The notes: a model not told the origin generated them from the sequence alone. A stretch of DNA of 64,000 nt from Ochrobactrum sp. CM-21-5 (GCF_014253075.1 NZ_JACLZJ010000003.1:124001-188000); one strand, 5' to 3'. Positions 16,701-24,942 are shown, numbered from the stretch's first letter. Numbers and translations: made by a program.

Positions 16701-17581
16701 TGCTCCATGCGAAATTCGCTGGCATCGAAGCGATTTGTATCGGCATCGAACTTGCCCGAGAGGCGAAGGTCGCTGAAGAACGGCTTTTCGTTGGTCGCTG
16801 TCTGGTTTCTGATGCCCTGCGTGACAAGATCGGCGGAACGCACCGAGAAGTCGCCCGCATAGTGCAAACGCCCTTCCGTCAGTGCAACATCGCCGTCCGT
16901 TTCGAAGACAGCCGGAATGGCCTCCGGCGAAATACGCGCGCGCAGGCGCAGCGAACCGTCCGGCTTCGCTTCTCCGCTCGTCAGATCAATCGCCAGCTTC
17001 CGCTCACCGAGATTGAGCGTTCCGTTCGCCTGCCACGGGCCCGCGAGACTGTTGGCCGAAATCACCGCATTCAACGCCGTCGCGACATGGCTGCGCCCGG
17101 TAGCCTCATCGCGAAACGTTATGACTCCATCGCTTACCGAAAGCCGCTCAAGCCTGATCTGCGACGGCTTGAGTGGCGTCGAAGGCCGGATCGCCCAATC
17201 GATCGTTCCGGCCTTGTCGAGCGAGATCGTCACTCGCGGACGCTCCACGCGCATATCGAAAATCAGCACCTGCCCACGCAGGAAGGGCATCAGCTCCGCA
17301 TCCATTGAGAATGTATCGACGGTCATCGCCGGATGTCCGGCATCGGCCCCCACACGCACGTCGGAAAAAGCGACTGAGGGGAACGGCAGCAGCCGTGCGC
17401 TCACATCGCCCGCGACCTTGACGGGACGGCCCAGAATACGGCTGGCCTCGCGCTCGAAATCGGCCCGATAGCCGCTCCAGTCGACAAATGGCGGCACCAT
17501 CAGCGCCGCGGTCAATAGCAGCACGAGAAGCCCGCCGACGATGACGAAAATGCGGCCCAAGAACCAGCTCCGGTTAAACAA
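13709..17581 (-). CDS. AsmA family protein, 1290 residues
   Basis: This very large protein has one N-terminal membrane anchor (IFVIVGGLLVLLLTAALMVPPFV, about residues 11-33). It is followed at once by the AsmA signature (ASRILGRPVKVAGDVSARLLPFPSVAFSDVRVG), then a long repetitive beta-rich periplasmic body, and an AsmA_2-like domain near residues 960-1150. AsmA-type proteins are thought to form hydrophobic grooves that move phospholipid to the outer membrane. Unusually, the C-terminus (about 1165-1255) is a highly charged Arg/Glu/Ala coiled coil ending in a Pro/Thr-rich tail. It is a single gene with convergent neighbours and no operon partner. Confidence 0.88.
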   Translation of the reverse strand: MFNRSWFLGRIFVIVGGLLVLLLTAALMVPPFVDWSGYRADFEREASRILGRPVKVAGDVSARLLPFPSVAFSDVRVGADAGHPAMTVDTFSMDAELMPFLRGQVLIFDMRVERPRVTISLDKAGTIDWAIRPSTPLKPSQIRLERLSVSDGVITFRDEATGRSHVATALNAVISANSLAGPWQANGTLNLGERKLAIDLTSGEAKPDGSLRLRARISPEAIPAVFETDGDVALTEGRLHYAGDFSVRSADLVTQGIRNQTATNEKPFFSDLRLSGKFDADTNRFDASEFRMEQGPADNPYVVNGKALIDFGVKPSFQISADGQQLYWGPVETAEDQQAAPAMPVADRIAIARRVLEQLPIPGIPGNVDLRLPAVIAGGTTIRSVTVNAEPDGAGWNIRQFAADLPGRTKIEAKGKLSVGRDFGFVGDLLVASRQPSGLAAWLNETVDESIRKLDGAGFSGMVDLRDTVQRIDDLEIGLGQTSLKGSFLRQVNGAAQPSVDITLGGGVVESDALHAFTAFFSSGDGMSILDGQALNIGFKAGPVRYQDMEAGSVDMALRLHDGRFDFDRLMIQDVAGATLTATGAYEPFANTPSGSLDATILSQDLSRFLSVMTNRYPHLPLFHALSTRAGNFPGLFADSEINVLVNAVAPARPQSENGDGKSRSAKSARATDVKTKDSAGSGEFSFSVTGKSGGMKLDLSGTASGGENDSEPLQMQLNGTATSDEGEAVLALIGLPSLPLGLAGELTADLTMQGAPSAGMRTLLKLTAPDGTASADGVISLVGGDIAASGKAQVKSADLQPFIATAGYALPGFGEGLPADLTSDFQFAKGMLRFPNLAGTLGGDDISARVEANFADSGLPQLKGEAKFTSLEIDSLAAIMLGQDAFEPGKGTAKARAKSIWPRGAFAVRPSLPLLLDMKLSVAKAGMGNFGTITDFSTRLQKSMDSLSFAEMTGSWAGGYLMGNVSLRNSDRNALLSTDLKWEGAEFGDFYRVGDGNAPLGGVVKAALTLNGSGENLAALVGSLAGSASLDVENFTVGGLDSTALPAMMSAANAIGDQPAGADKLDVKRFGQIADKATGQGQFAPGKARFDFTVAGGIARMAAASLNDGNAALLSDLQLDLSTLGVGGNGTFTFQSADGGDVGIAPQVAFSLGGTYTAPDVRFDRQPLVQFLTQRALEREQERVEAMQANLMEKQRLRRQLGVFEADAAEREHLQREEEARRRAEADARVAAQKRAEEEAKRREAERTEPAVNPAAGTNTPLASPEGGQSLNEFLKSLEPGSVTPAPQP

Positions 17582-17732
17582 GCGAATTGCAAATTGGCAT
17601 GAAACAAAGGGTGAATCACGCTGTCTTTATTCCTGCAACATAACGACATCGGTTCGGCGACAACAAGGCAAAATCCTCGCCGTCGGACGAAATCACGGCG
17701 TCGCGTGAATCGCATTGTGAAAGACAGGATTC

Positions 17733-17766
17733 AAAATGCTGATTTGACTCGTCAAATCAGCATTTT
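17733..17766 (-). terminator. Terminator hairpin sharing the stop codon of the FAD-oxidase gene
   Basis: A perfect 15-base stem (17733-17747 with 17752-17766, loop CTCG) includes the last codons and the TGA stop of the upstream minus-strand gene. The T-run is short (TTTT then GAA), so termination strength is uncertain. The stem could also protect the mRNA end. Confidence 0.55.
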
Positions 17767-19158
17767 TCCGGGGTTCATGATGTTATCGGGATCGAGCGCT
17801 TTCTTGATCACGCGCATATAGTCGGTTGTATTGCCAAGTTCGATGGCGAGATACTTCATCTTGCCCTGACCGATGCCGTGCTCGCCGGTCGATGTACCTT
17901 CCATGGCGATAGCGCGCCTTACAAGACGGTCCATGAACGCTTCCGCGCGCTCCATTTCCGCAGCGTCATCGGTATCGAGAAGCAGCAGGAGATGAAAATT
18001 CCCGTCACCGACATGGCCGACAATCGGCGCAATCAGATTGCTCTGCGCCAGATCCTTTTCGGTTTCAGCGATGCAATCGGCAAGGCGCGAAATAGGCACG
18101 CAGACATCGGTGGAAACACCCTTGCAACCGGGACGCAGCAGGAATGACGCGAAATAGGCCTCGTGCCGCGCGCGCCAGAGCCTGTCGCGCTCATCGGCAT
18201 CCGCCGTCCAGCGAAACGCGCCGCCGCCGTTGCCGGCAGCGATCTCGCCGAAAACCTCCGCCTGCTCGGCAACGCCGCTTTCCGTACCGTGAAATTCGAC
18301 GAAAAGATAAGGCTGTGCCTTGTAAGGCAATTTGGAGTGGAGGATCAGCGCTTCCATCTGGAGCGCATTGACGAGTTCGATGCGCGCAACCGAAATACCC
18401 ATCTGGATGGTCTCGATCACGGTACGACAAGCCGATTCCACATCGGGAAACGGGCAGATGCCGCCGGAAACCGCTTGAGGAATTCCCTGTAGTTTCAGCG
18501 TCAGTTCGGTGATGATCCCGAGCGTGCCTTCCGCACCGATCAAAAGCCGGGTGAGATCGTAGCCCGCTGCTGTTTTCTTGACCCGCTTCGATGTCTCGAT
18601 CAGCCGTCCGTCAGGCATCACCGCTTTCAACGCCAGCACATTCTCGCGCATCGTGCCATAGCGCACTGCGTTTGTGCCGGAAGCGCGCGTCGAAGCCATG
18701 CCGCCGAGCGTCGCGTTCGCTCCCGGATCGATGGGGAAGAACAGACCTGTGTCGCGCAGATATTCGTTGAGCTCGCGGCGCGCAATCCCCGGCTCTACCA
18801 CGCAATCGAGGTCTTCCGCATGAACAGCCAGCACGCGGTTCATCCGGGTCAGATCAAGCGATACCCCGCCTGCCGGCGCGTTCACCTGGCCTTCCAGCGA
18901 AGAACCCGCACCGAAAGCGATCACCGGAACGCGATGTTCGGCGCAAATCCGCACCACATCCTGCACATCCTGCGTGGTCTCGGCAAAGATCACGACATCG
19001 GGCGCTTGCGTCGGCACATAGGTCGTAGTGTGACCGTGCTGCTCGCGTATGGCCTGGCCGGTCTGCGCGCGCTCCCCGAAGCGCTGCTTGAGAATATCAA
19101 CCGCAGCAGCAATACCTTCTTCGTTGCGCGCCAGCGCGACCACGTTTTCAAGCGACAT
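17752..19158 (-). CDS. FAD-binding oxidoreductase, D-lactate dehydrogenase/GlcD type
   Basis: This 468-residue flavoenzyme of the FAD_binding_4 (VAO/PCMH) superfamily probably oxidises a D-2-hydroxy acid such as D-lactate or glycolate. FAD-binding blocks are visible: VPVIAFGAGSSLEGQVNAP, NRVLAVHAEDLDCVVEPG, IDPGANATLGGMASTRASGTNAVRYG and GAEGTLGIITELTLKL. The C-terminal FAD-oxidase domain contains GHVGDGNFHLLLLLDT and ends GTSTGEHGIGQGKMKYL, both classic for D-lactate dehydrogenase (cytochrome)/GlcD proteins. The precise substrate is undecided. A UPF0303 gene of GlcG/HbpS-like fold lies just upstream on the same strand. Confidence 0.88.
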   Translation of the reverse strand: MSLENVVALARNEEGIAAAVDILKQRFGERAQTGQAIREQHGHTTTYVPTQAPDVVIFAETTQDVQDVVRICAEHRVPVIAFGAGSSLEGQVNAPAGGVSLDLTRMNRVLAVHAEDLDCVVEPGIARRELNEYLRDTGLFFPIDPGANATLGGMASTRASGTNAVRYGTMRENVLALKAVMPDGRLIETSKRVKKTAAGYDLTRLLIGAEGTLGIITELTLKLQGIPQAVSGGICPFPDVESACRTVIETIQMGISVARIELVNALQMEALILHSKLPYKAQPYLFVEFHGTESGVAEQAEVFGEIAAGNGGGAFRWTADADERDRLWRARHEAYFASFLLRPGCKGVSTDVCVPISRLADCIAETEKDLAQSNLIAPIVGHVGDGNFHLLLLLDTDDAAEMERAEAFMDRLVRRAIAMEGTSTGEHGIGQGKMKYLAIELGNTTDYMRVIKKALDPDNIMNPGKMLI

Positions 19159-19183
19159 CGTTCATTCTCCGAATATCAATTTT

Positions 19184-19681
19184 TCAGGCTGCGGAAAGGG
19201 CCAGTGCAGCGGGATCTTGCCCAAGATGAAGAGCAATTGCCCGCACCACCAGATTATGGTCCTCGCGCTGCGGCAATCCTGAAACGATAGCCGCACCGAT
19301 CACACCGGCACCGGATACGCGGATAGGAAAGCCCCCGCCGGCAAGCGCATAATCGGCGACATCGAGCGCCTTGTGCGGTGCGAACATGCGGTCATCGCGA
19401 TCCTGTTCCAGAACAAGCCGATAGCTGGAAGCGTGAAACCGGCGCACGACATTGAACTTGCGGCGCAGCCATTCCTGATTATCAGCGGTAGCGCCAGCCG
19501 TGGAGGTGTAAAATAACCGCCGGTCCCAAAGCGAAATATCGACCGCGATAACGAGCTTTTCTTTCAAGGCGGCATCACGAATAAGTTGCCCCAGCGCAAA
19601 CGCCTCGTTCTCATCGAAAGACGGGAAAATCAGCGCCTGCTCCTGCCGAATGATCTGCTTGATATCATCACTTTGTGCCAC
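19184..19681 (-). CDS. UPF0303 family protein (heme-degrading/GlcG-like fold)
   Basis: This 165-residue protein of the UPF0303/DUF336 type carries the family blocks LVIAVDISLWDRRLFYTSTAGATADN, WLRRKFNVVRRFHASSYRLVLEQ and GGGFPIRVSGAGVIGAAIVSGLPQREDHNLVV. The start is GTG at 19681 (VAQSDDIKQ); no ATG gives the full conserved N-terminus. The far longer open frame on this strand is read-through across the divergent kinase gene. It lies 25 bases upstream of the GlcD-like oxidase, so the two may be one transcript, as glcG-like genes sometimes accompany glcD. The biochemical role is not established. Confidence 0.85.
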   Translation of the reverse strand: MAQSDDIKQIIRQEQALIFPSFDENEAFALGQLIRDAALKEKLVIAVDISLWDRRLFYTSTAGATADNQEWLRRKFNVVRRFHASSYRLVLEQDRDDRMFAPHKALDVADYALAGGGFPIRVSGAGVIGAAIVSGLPQREDHNLVVRAIALHLGQDPAALALSAA

Positions 19682-19801
19682 GCCCGGTTCTCCCCGAAAA
19701 AACGCATTTACACTTCTTGTGCGCCGTCCTTCACGCGATTGCAATAAAGGATGGGCGCCATCAAACTTGATTGATGGAACACAAGCGGCTAGTGGAGCCT
19801 T

Positions 19802-20878
19802 ATGGTTCAGACTCCCAATATGGATACGCCCCTGACGGGCGAAAAAATACCGGATTTTGTGGAAACCGCCGTGTTCAAGCGCGACGTGTTTTCCGAAACG
19901 CGTGCGGGCTATTTCGCAGGCGCTCCCGACACGCGCATTATCCGCCGTGTGGTCAGCGCCGCACCATGGTGGTCCAGGCCTCTGGCCTGGGTTCTCGCGC
20001 GGCGTGAAATCCGCGGCCTCAAGCTCGTTCGCGGCATCGAAGGCGTTCCGCAGCTGATAGCAACCGACCGCGACGGACTTTACCGCTCGTGGACGGAAGG
20101 CACGCCGCTTCATCTGGCCCGCCCCGCCGATCCGAAATGGTATCGTACGGCGCACCGTATCCTGCGCGACATGCGCCGCCTCGGAGTCACGCACAACGAC
20201 CTCGCCAAACCGCAGAACTGGCTGATGACGCCGGAAGGCGAAGCCGCTGTTATTGATTTCCAGCTGGCAAGCGCCCATCGCCGTCGCGGCGCTTTCTACC
20301 GCCTGATGGCCTACGAGGATTTCCGGCATCTCATCAAGCAGAAGCGCGCCTTCGCCAACCATCTGATGACGCCGACCGAAAAGCGCATTCTGGCGCGTCG
20401 TTCGCTGCCTTCCCGCATCTGGCTGGCCACTGGCAAGAAGGTGTATAACTTCGTCACACGCGGCATCTTCAACTGGTCCGACGGCGAAGGCACCGGCGAC
20501 CGTATGGATAATGAAGGCCCTGCAATTCTCGCAGCCCTCAAATCCGATCCGCGCGTGAAGGATGTGGCCCTGATGCTCTATTCCCTGCCCGCAAAGGGCG
20601 TGGGTATCTATGCTTTCGTGGAAACGCTCAACGCCGATGAAAAAAGCCTGCGCGCACGCCTGAAAGGCCAGAAGGTGGAGCTCATCCAGCCGGTAGCGCA
20701 TCTCCCGCGCCGGGCGGATGGTACGATCCGCGACGATGTTCTGCGGTTGATCGCCATGAACCAGATGACCGAACTCGACGATCTTCTGAATCGCGAGCCG
20801 AATCTGCGCGGCCTGGTCGAGGCGCTGGCCGCCCACCGGCTGAATTTTACCGACCGGCGTGTCACCCAGCTTGAGTAA
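19802..20878 (+). CDS. RIO/lipopolysaccharide-kinase-like protein with adenylate-enzyme-like C-terminus
   Basis: The first ~220 of 358 residues look like a small protein-kinase-like domain. The catalytic loop is GVTHNDLAKPQNWLM, with D133 and N139 in the HxDLxxxN pattern, and VIDFQLA carries the metal-binding D152 in place of the usual DFG. The glycine loop and ATP-lysine are not obvious. The C-terminal part (about 245-330) resembles the small C-terminal domain of AMP-forming acyl-CoA synthetases: SDPRVKDVALMLYSLPAKGVGIYAFVE, then VELIQPVAHLPRRADGTIRDDVLR. GGAG five bases upstream supports the ATG at 19802. The substrate is unknown; the domain reading of the C-terminus is by eye. Confidence 0.75.
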   Translation: MVQTPNMDTPLTGEKIPDFVETAVFKRDVFSETRAGYFAGAPDTRIIRRVVSAAPWWSRPLAWVLARREIRGLKLVRGIEGVPQLIATDRDGLYRSWTEGTPLHLARPADPKWYRTAHRILRDMRRLGVTHNDLAKPQNWLMTPEGEAAVIDFQLASAHRRRGAFYRLMAYEDFRHLIKQKRAFANHLMTPTEKRILARRSLPSRIWLATGKKVYNFVTRGIFNWSDGEGTGDRMDNEGPAILAALKSDPRVKDVALMLYSLPAKGVGIYAFVETLNADEKSLRARLKGQKVELIQPVAHLPRRADGTIRDDVLRLIAMNQMTELDDLLNREPNLRGLVEALAAHRLNFTDRRVTQLE

Positions 20879-20928
20879 TTTAACGCTTTCGCTGGTCTTT
20901 CCCCGGCGAATCACTACATTCGATACAA

Positions 20929-23526
20929 ATGTCCGATTTTCCCGACGATATGCCGTTCTTCGGCGATAAGGCCCCGGCTGACCACGCGTTGGCGACCGGG
21001 GGTATTGCCGCGCGCGCCATGGCTGCGCGCAACCAGCAGCGAGGCGACCCCGACTATCTCAAAGGGCTGAACCCGGAGCAGAAGCAGGCGGTTCTCACCA
21101 CCGAAGGTCCGGTCCTTGTTCTCGCGGGCGCAGGCACCGGCAAGACACGGGTGCTGACCACCCGCATCGCGCATATTCTGACGACCGGCCTTGCCTATCC
21201 AAGCCAGATTCTCGCCGTGACCTTCACCAACAAGGCCGCGCGCGAGATGAAGGAGCGCATCGGCCATCTGGTCGGCGGCGCGGTGGAAGGCATGCCGTGG
21301 CTCGGCACGTTCCACTCCATCGGCGTCAAGCTGCTGCGCCGTCATGCGGAACTGGTGAACCTCACTTCCGATTTCACCATCCTCGACACCGACGATGTGA
21401 TCCGCCTCATCAAGCAGCTCATTCAGGCGGAAGGTCTGGATGACAAGCGCTGGCCCGCCCGCACCTTTGCCAATATGATCGACGGCTGGAAGAACAAGGG
21501 CTTCGGCCCATCCGATATTCCGGAGGGCGATGCGCGTTCGTTCGGCAATGGCCGGGGACGTGAACTTTATCAGGCCTATCAGGAGCGCCTGCGCACGTTG
21601 AACGCCTGTGACTTCGGCGATCTGCTGCTGCATCCGATCCGTATTCTGCGTAGCCACCCGGACATCTTGCGCGAATATCACGCCCGATTCCGTTATATTC
21701 TGGTGGACGAATACCAGGACACCAACACCGCGCAATATATGTGGCTGCGTCTGCTGGCCCAAAGACCGCAAGCGCGAACCACAGCTCCTGCGACACAAGG
21801 CGGAAATGCGCCTATACAGCCCACCAGGGCGTCCGAACCGATACGAGGCCCTCGCGCAGCTGCTGAGCGGAGCGGACTTGGCATGAGCGAAAATAACAAC
21901 ACAACACAAGTGAACTTGTGTTGTGTTGGCGATGACGACCAGTCGATCTATGGCTGGCGCGGTGCGGAAGTCGATAACATCCTGCGTTTCGAGAAGGATT
22001 TTCCGGGCGCGGTCGTCATCAAGCTTGAACGCAACTATCGTTCGACCGCCCATATTCTGGGCGCTGCCGCTCATCTGATTGCACATAATGAAGGGCGCCT
22101 CGGCAAAACGCTTTTCACGGAAGCGCCCAATCCCGACGATCCACGCGTGCAGGTTCATGCGGCATGGGATTCAGAAGAAGAAGCGCGCGCTGTCGGCGAA
22201 GCCATCGAACAGTCACAACGCCAGGGGCATCTGCTCAATAACATGGCGATCCTCGTACGCGCTTCGTTTCAGATGCGCGAATTTGAAGACCGTTTCGTCA
22301 CGCTGGGTCTTAATTATCGCGTGATCGGCGGCCCGCGTTTTTATGAGCGCCTCGAAATCCGCGATGCGATGGCGTATTTGCGCGTTGTCGCCCAACCGGC
22401 CGATGATCTGGCGCTGGAGCGCATCATCAACACACCGAAGCGCGGCCTTGGCGAAGCCGCGATCCGCCAGATCCATGACTATGCACGCGCCCGCGATATT
22501 TCGATGTTTGCGGCAGCATCCGACCTGATCGGCACGGAAGAGCTGAAGCCGAAGCCCCGCTCGGCGCTGCGCGAAGTCGTGGAAAATTTCCACCGCTGGC
22601 AGTCGCTGATCGACACCACGCCGCATACGGAACTGGCCGAAATGATTCTCGACGAATCCGGCTATACGGCCATGTGGCAGAACGATAAATCGGCTGAGGC
22701 CCCCGGACGGCTTGAAAACCTCAAGGAACTCATTCGTTCCATGGAGGAATATGAAAGCCTGCGCGGTTTCCTCGAACACGTCGCGCTGGTCATGGATGCC
22801 GAGAAGAACGAGGATATGGATGCTGTCAATATCATGACGCTCCACTCCGCCAAGGGGCTCGAATTCGAAACCGTCTTCCTGCCGGGCTGGGAAGAAGGTC
22901 TTTTTCCGCACCAGCGCGCACTGGATGAAGGCGGGCGGTCAGGACTGGAAGAAGAGCGACGCCTTGCCTATGTCGGCCTCACACGCGCCAAAAAGAACCT
23001 GCATATCTGGTTTGTTTCCAACCGCCGCATCCATGGCATGTGGCAATCGACCATCCCTTCGCGTTTTCTGGAAGAACTTCCCGAAGCACATGTGGAAGTG
23101 GCCGAAATGGAAGGTAATTATGGCGGTTACGGCGGTGGCTATGGCCAATCCCGCTTCGACAAGGCAGATCCGTTTCAGAATTCCTATTCGACGCCGGGCT
23201 GGCAGCGTGCGCAGCAAAACCGCTCCGAGGCAACCCGTAACAACTGGGGCTCCCGTTCGGGCGCGCGCGTAGAGCGTATCGGCTATGGCGAAACCGATTC
23301 CGGGTTCGGTGCCGGGCGCGGATCGGTCAAAGGCCGCACCATTGACGGCGAGCTGATCGCCAAATCCGTTGCCGACAAGCCTTCCGCCTTTGCTGCCGGC
23401 GACCGCGTCTTTCACATGAAGTTCGGCAATGGCACCGTTTCGCTGGTTGATGGCAACAAGCTCACCATCGACTTTGACAAGGCCGGACAGAAGCGCGTCC
23501 TCGATAGCTTCGTTCAGCCTGCATAA
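20929..23526 (+). CDS. uvrD: UvrD/PcrA-type superfamily 1 DNA helicase
   Basis: This is an ATP-dependent 3'-5' helicase for nucleotide excision and mismatch repair. The 865-residue protein has Walker A AGAGTGKT, the motif Ia region AVTFTNKAAREMKER, Walker B ILVDEYQDTN, motif III VGDDDQSIYGWRGA, motif IV NYRS, the motif V region MTLHSAKGLEFETVFLPG, and motif VI RRLAYVGLTRAKK. A C-terminal Gly/Tyr-rich linker precedes a small terminal domain (GDRVFHMKFGNGTV), typical of UvrD/PcrA. Between motifs II and III there are about 45 extra residues compared with the E. coli protein (nucleotides about 21760-21910), containing a perfect hairpin. The reading frame stays open, so the insertion is tolerated. 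Confidence 0.95.
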   Translation: MSDFPDDMPFFGDKAPADHALATGGIAARAMAARNQQRGDPDYLKGLNPEQKQAVLTTEGPVLVLAGAGTGKTRVLTTRIAHILTTGLAYPSQILAVTFTNKAAREMKERIGHLVGGAVEGMPWLGTFHSIGVKLLRRHAELVNLTSDFTILDTDDVIRLIKQLIQAEGLDDKRWPARTFANMIDGWKNKGFGPSDIPEGDARSFGNGRGRELYQAYQERLRTLNACDFGDLLLHPIRILRSHPDILREYHARFRYILVDEYQDTNTAQYMWLRLLAQRPQARTTAPATQGGNAPIQPTRASEPIRGPRAAAERSGLGMSENNNTTQVNLCCVGDDDQSIYGWRGAEVDNILRFEKDFPGAVVIKLERNYRSTAHILGAAAHLIAHNEGRLGKTLFTEAPNPDDPRVQVHAAWDSEEEARAVGEAIEQSQRQGHLLNNMAILVRASFQMREFEDRFVTLGLNYRVIGGPRFYERLEIRDAMAYLRVVAQPADDLALERIINTPKRGLGEAAIRQIHDYARARDISMFAAASDLIGTEELKPKPRSALREVVENFHRWQSLIDTTPHTELAEMILDESGYTAMWQNDKSAEAPGRLENLKELIRSMEEYESLRGFLEHVALVMDAEKNEDMDAVNIMTLHSAKGLEFETVFLPGWEEGLFPHQRALDEGGRSGLEEERRLAYVGLTRAKKNLHIWFVSNRRIHGMWQSTIPSRFLEELPEAHVEVAEMEGNYGGYGGGYGQSRFDKADPFQNSYSTPGWQRAQQNRSEATRNNWGSRSGARVERIGYGETDSGFGAGRGSVKGRTIDGELIAKSVADKPSAFAAGDRVFHMKFGNGTVSLVDGNKLTIDFDKAGQKRVLDSFVQPA
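21897..21928. repeat. Perfect 14-bp inverted repeat inside uvrD
   Basis: The arms 21897-21910 and 21915-21928 are perfectly complementary around the loop TGAA. The repeat lies at the downstream end of the extra in-frame segment of uvrD and encodes NTTQVNLCCV, entering motif III. Confidence 0.85.
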
Positions 23527-23559
23527 AGTCTCGGTCCTCAGCGGTTAAAACAAATGGGT

Positions 23560-23579
23560 AAGCCGGTTTATTCCGGCTT
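23560..23579 (-). terminator. Weak hairpin over the creA stop codon
   Basis: A seven-base stem (AAGCCGG/CCGGCTT) overlaps the last codons of creA, and on the minus strand it is followed by ATTTGTTTT about five bases later. It may end the creA transcript. Confidence 0.4.
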
Positions 23580-24065
23580 CCCCTTCTCCCACATCACATC
23601 GCCCTTGTAGAGCGGCACGGTCGAAAGCGAGGTTTTGGCCGAACCGTCCTGCACCTGCGCCGCATGGGCGAGATAAAGCAGCGTATTATTCGGCTTGTCG
23701 TAAATGCGGGTGATGACAAGCTTCTTCCAGATCAGACTGGTGCGCTCCGAGAAAACTCTCTCTCCGCCTTTACGCAGATCGATATCGCCAATGGTGATCG
23801 GCCCCGTCTGCTCACAGGAAATGGAGGCATTCGAAGGATCCTCGAACCACTTGCCTTTCTGCAACCGGTCGATAATCCCGCGCGAGAACGACGCAAGATG
23901 GCATGTGACGCCCTGCACCTTGGGGTCCGACACCGCATCGATGACAATGTCATTACCAAGCCAGTCCACGCCGACCTTGCCAACTTCTTCAGCGGACGCA
24001 GCCGCCGCGCCAAGCACGATCATCGGAGCAACCAGCAGTCCGGCAGCAAATTTCAGTACAGGCAT
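23568..24065 (-). CDS. creA: CreA family periplasmic protein
   Basis: This 165-residue protein of the CreA family has a signal peptide (MPVLKFAAGLLVAPMIVLGAAAASA, about 25 residues). The family core follows: EEVGKVGVDWLGNDIVIDAVSDPKVQGVTCHLA, SISCEQTGPI and TRIYDKPNNTLLYLA. Two cysteines, one in VTCHLA and one in SISCEQ, could form a disulfide in the periplasm. The function of CreA is unknown despite its wide conservation. It appears monocistronic and convergent with uvrD. Confidence 0.9.
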   Translation of the reverse strand: MPVLKFAAGLLVAPMIVLGAAAASAEEVGKVGVDWLGNDIVIDAVSDPKVQGVTCHLASFSRGIIDRLQKGKWFEDPSNASISCEQTGPITIGDIDLRKGGERVFSERTSLIWKKLVITRIYDKPNNTLLYLAHAAQVQDGSAKTSLSTVPLYKGDVMWEKGKPE

Positions 24066-24138
24066 CAGCTATCTCCAACGCAGAAAACATCATGCCCGAA
24101 ATTGGGGGAGCAATTGCAGCTTTGCAAGTCGAACAGGC

Positions 24139-24771
24139 TCAGTCGCCCCATTTTTCGAGAAATGCTTCAATCTCAAGGCTCTGGATATCGGGAACGGCTT
24201 CGTAAAGCTTTTCTACCGGCCAGTCCCACCAGCATAGCTGCAACAGCCTTTCGATAACCGCTTCGTCAAACCGTTTGCGAATACCGTGCGCTGGCACCCC
24301 GCCCACGACACGATAAGGCGCGACATCCTTCGTCACGACCGCATTGGCGCCGATCACCGCTCCATGGCCGATGGTCACGCCGGGCGTAATCACCGCTCCA
24401 TGGCCGACCCACACATCATTGCCGATGACGACGCGCCGGGCCTGCCGCCTTGCGCGAAAATCGTCGTCCACACCCAGATAGCGGAAATATTCGTTCGGGC
24501 GATAACTGACCTTATGTGTGGTCAGCCGCTCCATCGGATGTTCCAGCGCATTGATGCGGACATTGGCGGCAATGGAGCAGAACTTGCCGATCTCGGCATA
24601 AATCCCTTCGCCGTGGCGCTCGAAATAGGTGAAGTCGCCAACCGTCACCTCGCGCAGGATCACCCGTTCGCCAATATCGGCATAGCGTCCCAGCTTGACC
24701 GATTTAAGCTGTGCCGTGGAGTGAATGCGCGGCTCGCTGTTCTGGAAACGAAGATCGTCGCCCTGCGTCAT
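24139..24771 (-). CDS. Hexapeptide-repeat acetyltransferase (xenobiotic/phosphonate-type)
   Basis: This 210-residue protein has a left-handed parallel beta-helix of hexapeptide repeats, for example [48 protein letters not shown], and the xenobiotic-acetyltransferase block [32 protein letters not shown], whose histidine is likely catalytic. It is closest by pattern to the transferase often found in phosphonate gene clusters (DapH/CatB-like), but no phn genes are nearby, so the substrate is open. The C-terminal helix region [16 protein letters not shown] is typical. It appears to be transcribed alone. Confidence 0.8.
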   Translation of the reverse strand: MTQGDDLRFQNSEPRIHSTAQLKSVKLGRYADIGERVILREVTVGDFTYFERHGEGIYAEIGKFCSIAANVRINALEHPMERLTTHKVSYRPNEYFRYLGVDDDFRARRQARRVVIGNDVWVGHGAVITPGVTIGHGAVIGANAVVTKDVAPYRVVGGVPAHGIRKRFDEAVIERLLQLCWWDWPVEKLYEAVPDIQSLEIEAFLEKWGD

Positions 24772-24871
24772 TTCAAAACTTTCTGAAAATTTTGTATTAT
24801 GTTAGGGTTGCCACAAAGATCGCTTCACCATAGCGCGATGCGATTGAATATGCGCTCACTTGCCGCAGACT

Positions 24872-24942
24872 GAAGCAATTCCAGCAAAAGTGCGTAGCGA
24901 TTTTGCATCGGATAATGCGATAAAACAAAGGCTTAGAGCGCG
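24872..24942. repeat. Intergenic palindromic repeat, family 2 copy
   Basis: The sequence has an inner hairpin GCAAAA/TTTTGC and ends AAAACAAAGGCTTAGAGCG. The same layout is found at 57855-57922, ending AGAACAAGAACTTAGAGCG. It occupies most of the 270-base gap between the hexapeptide transferase and sco genes. I recall similar elements as common between genes in Brucella/Ochrobactrum. Confidence 0.5.

Noticed and set aside
19682-20914. Long upstream part of the minus-strand frame that contains the UPF0303 gene
   Set aside because: Only the last 165 codons match a family; the rest is antisense to the kinase-like gene.
20914-22158. 414-codon minus-strand frame opposite uvrD
   Set aside because: Antisense shadow of the helicase, with no domain.
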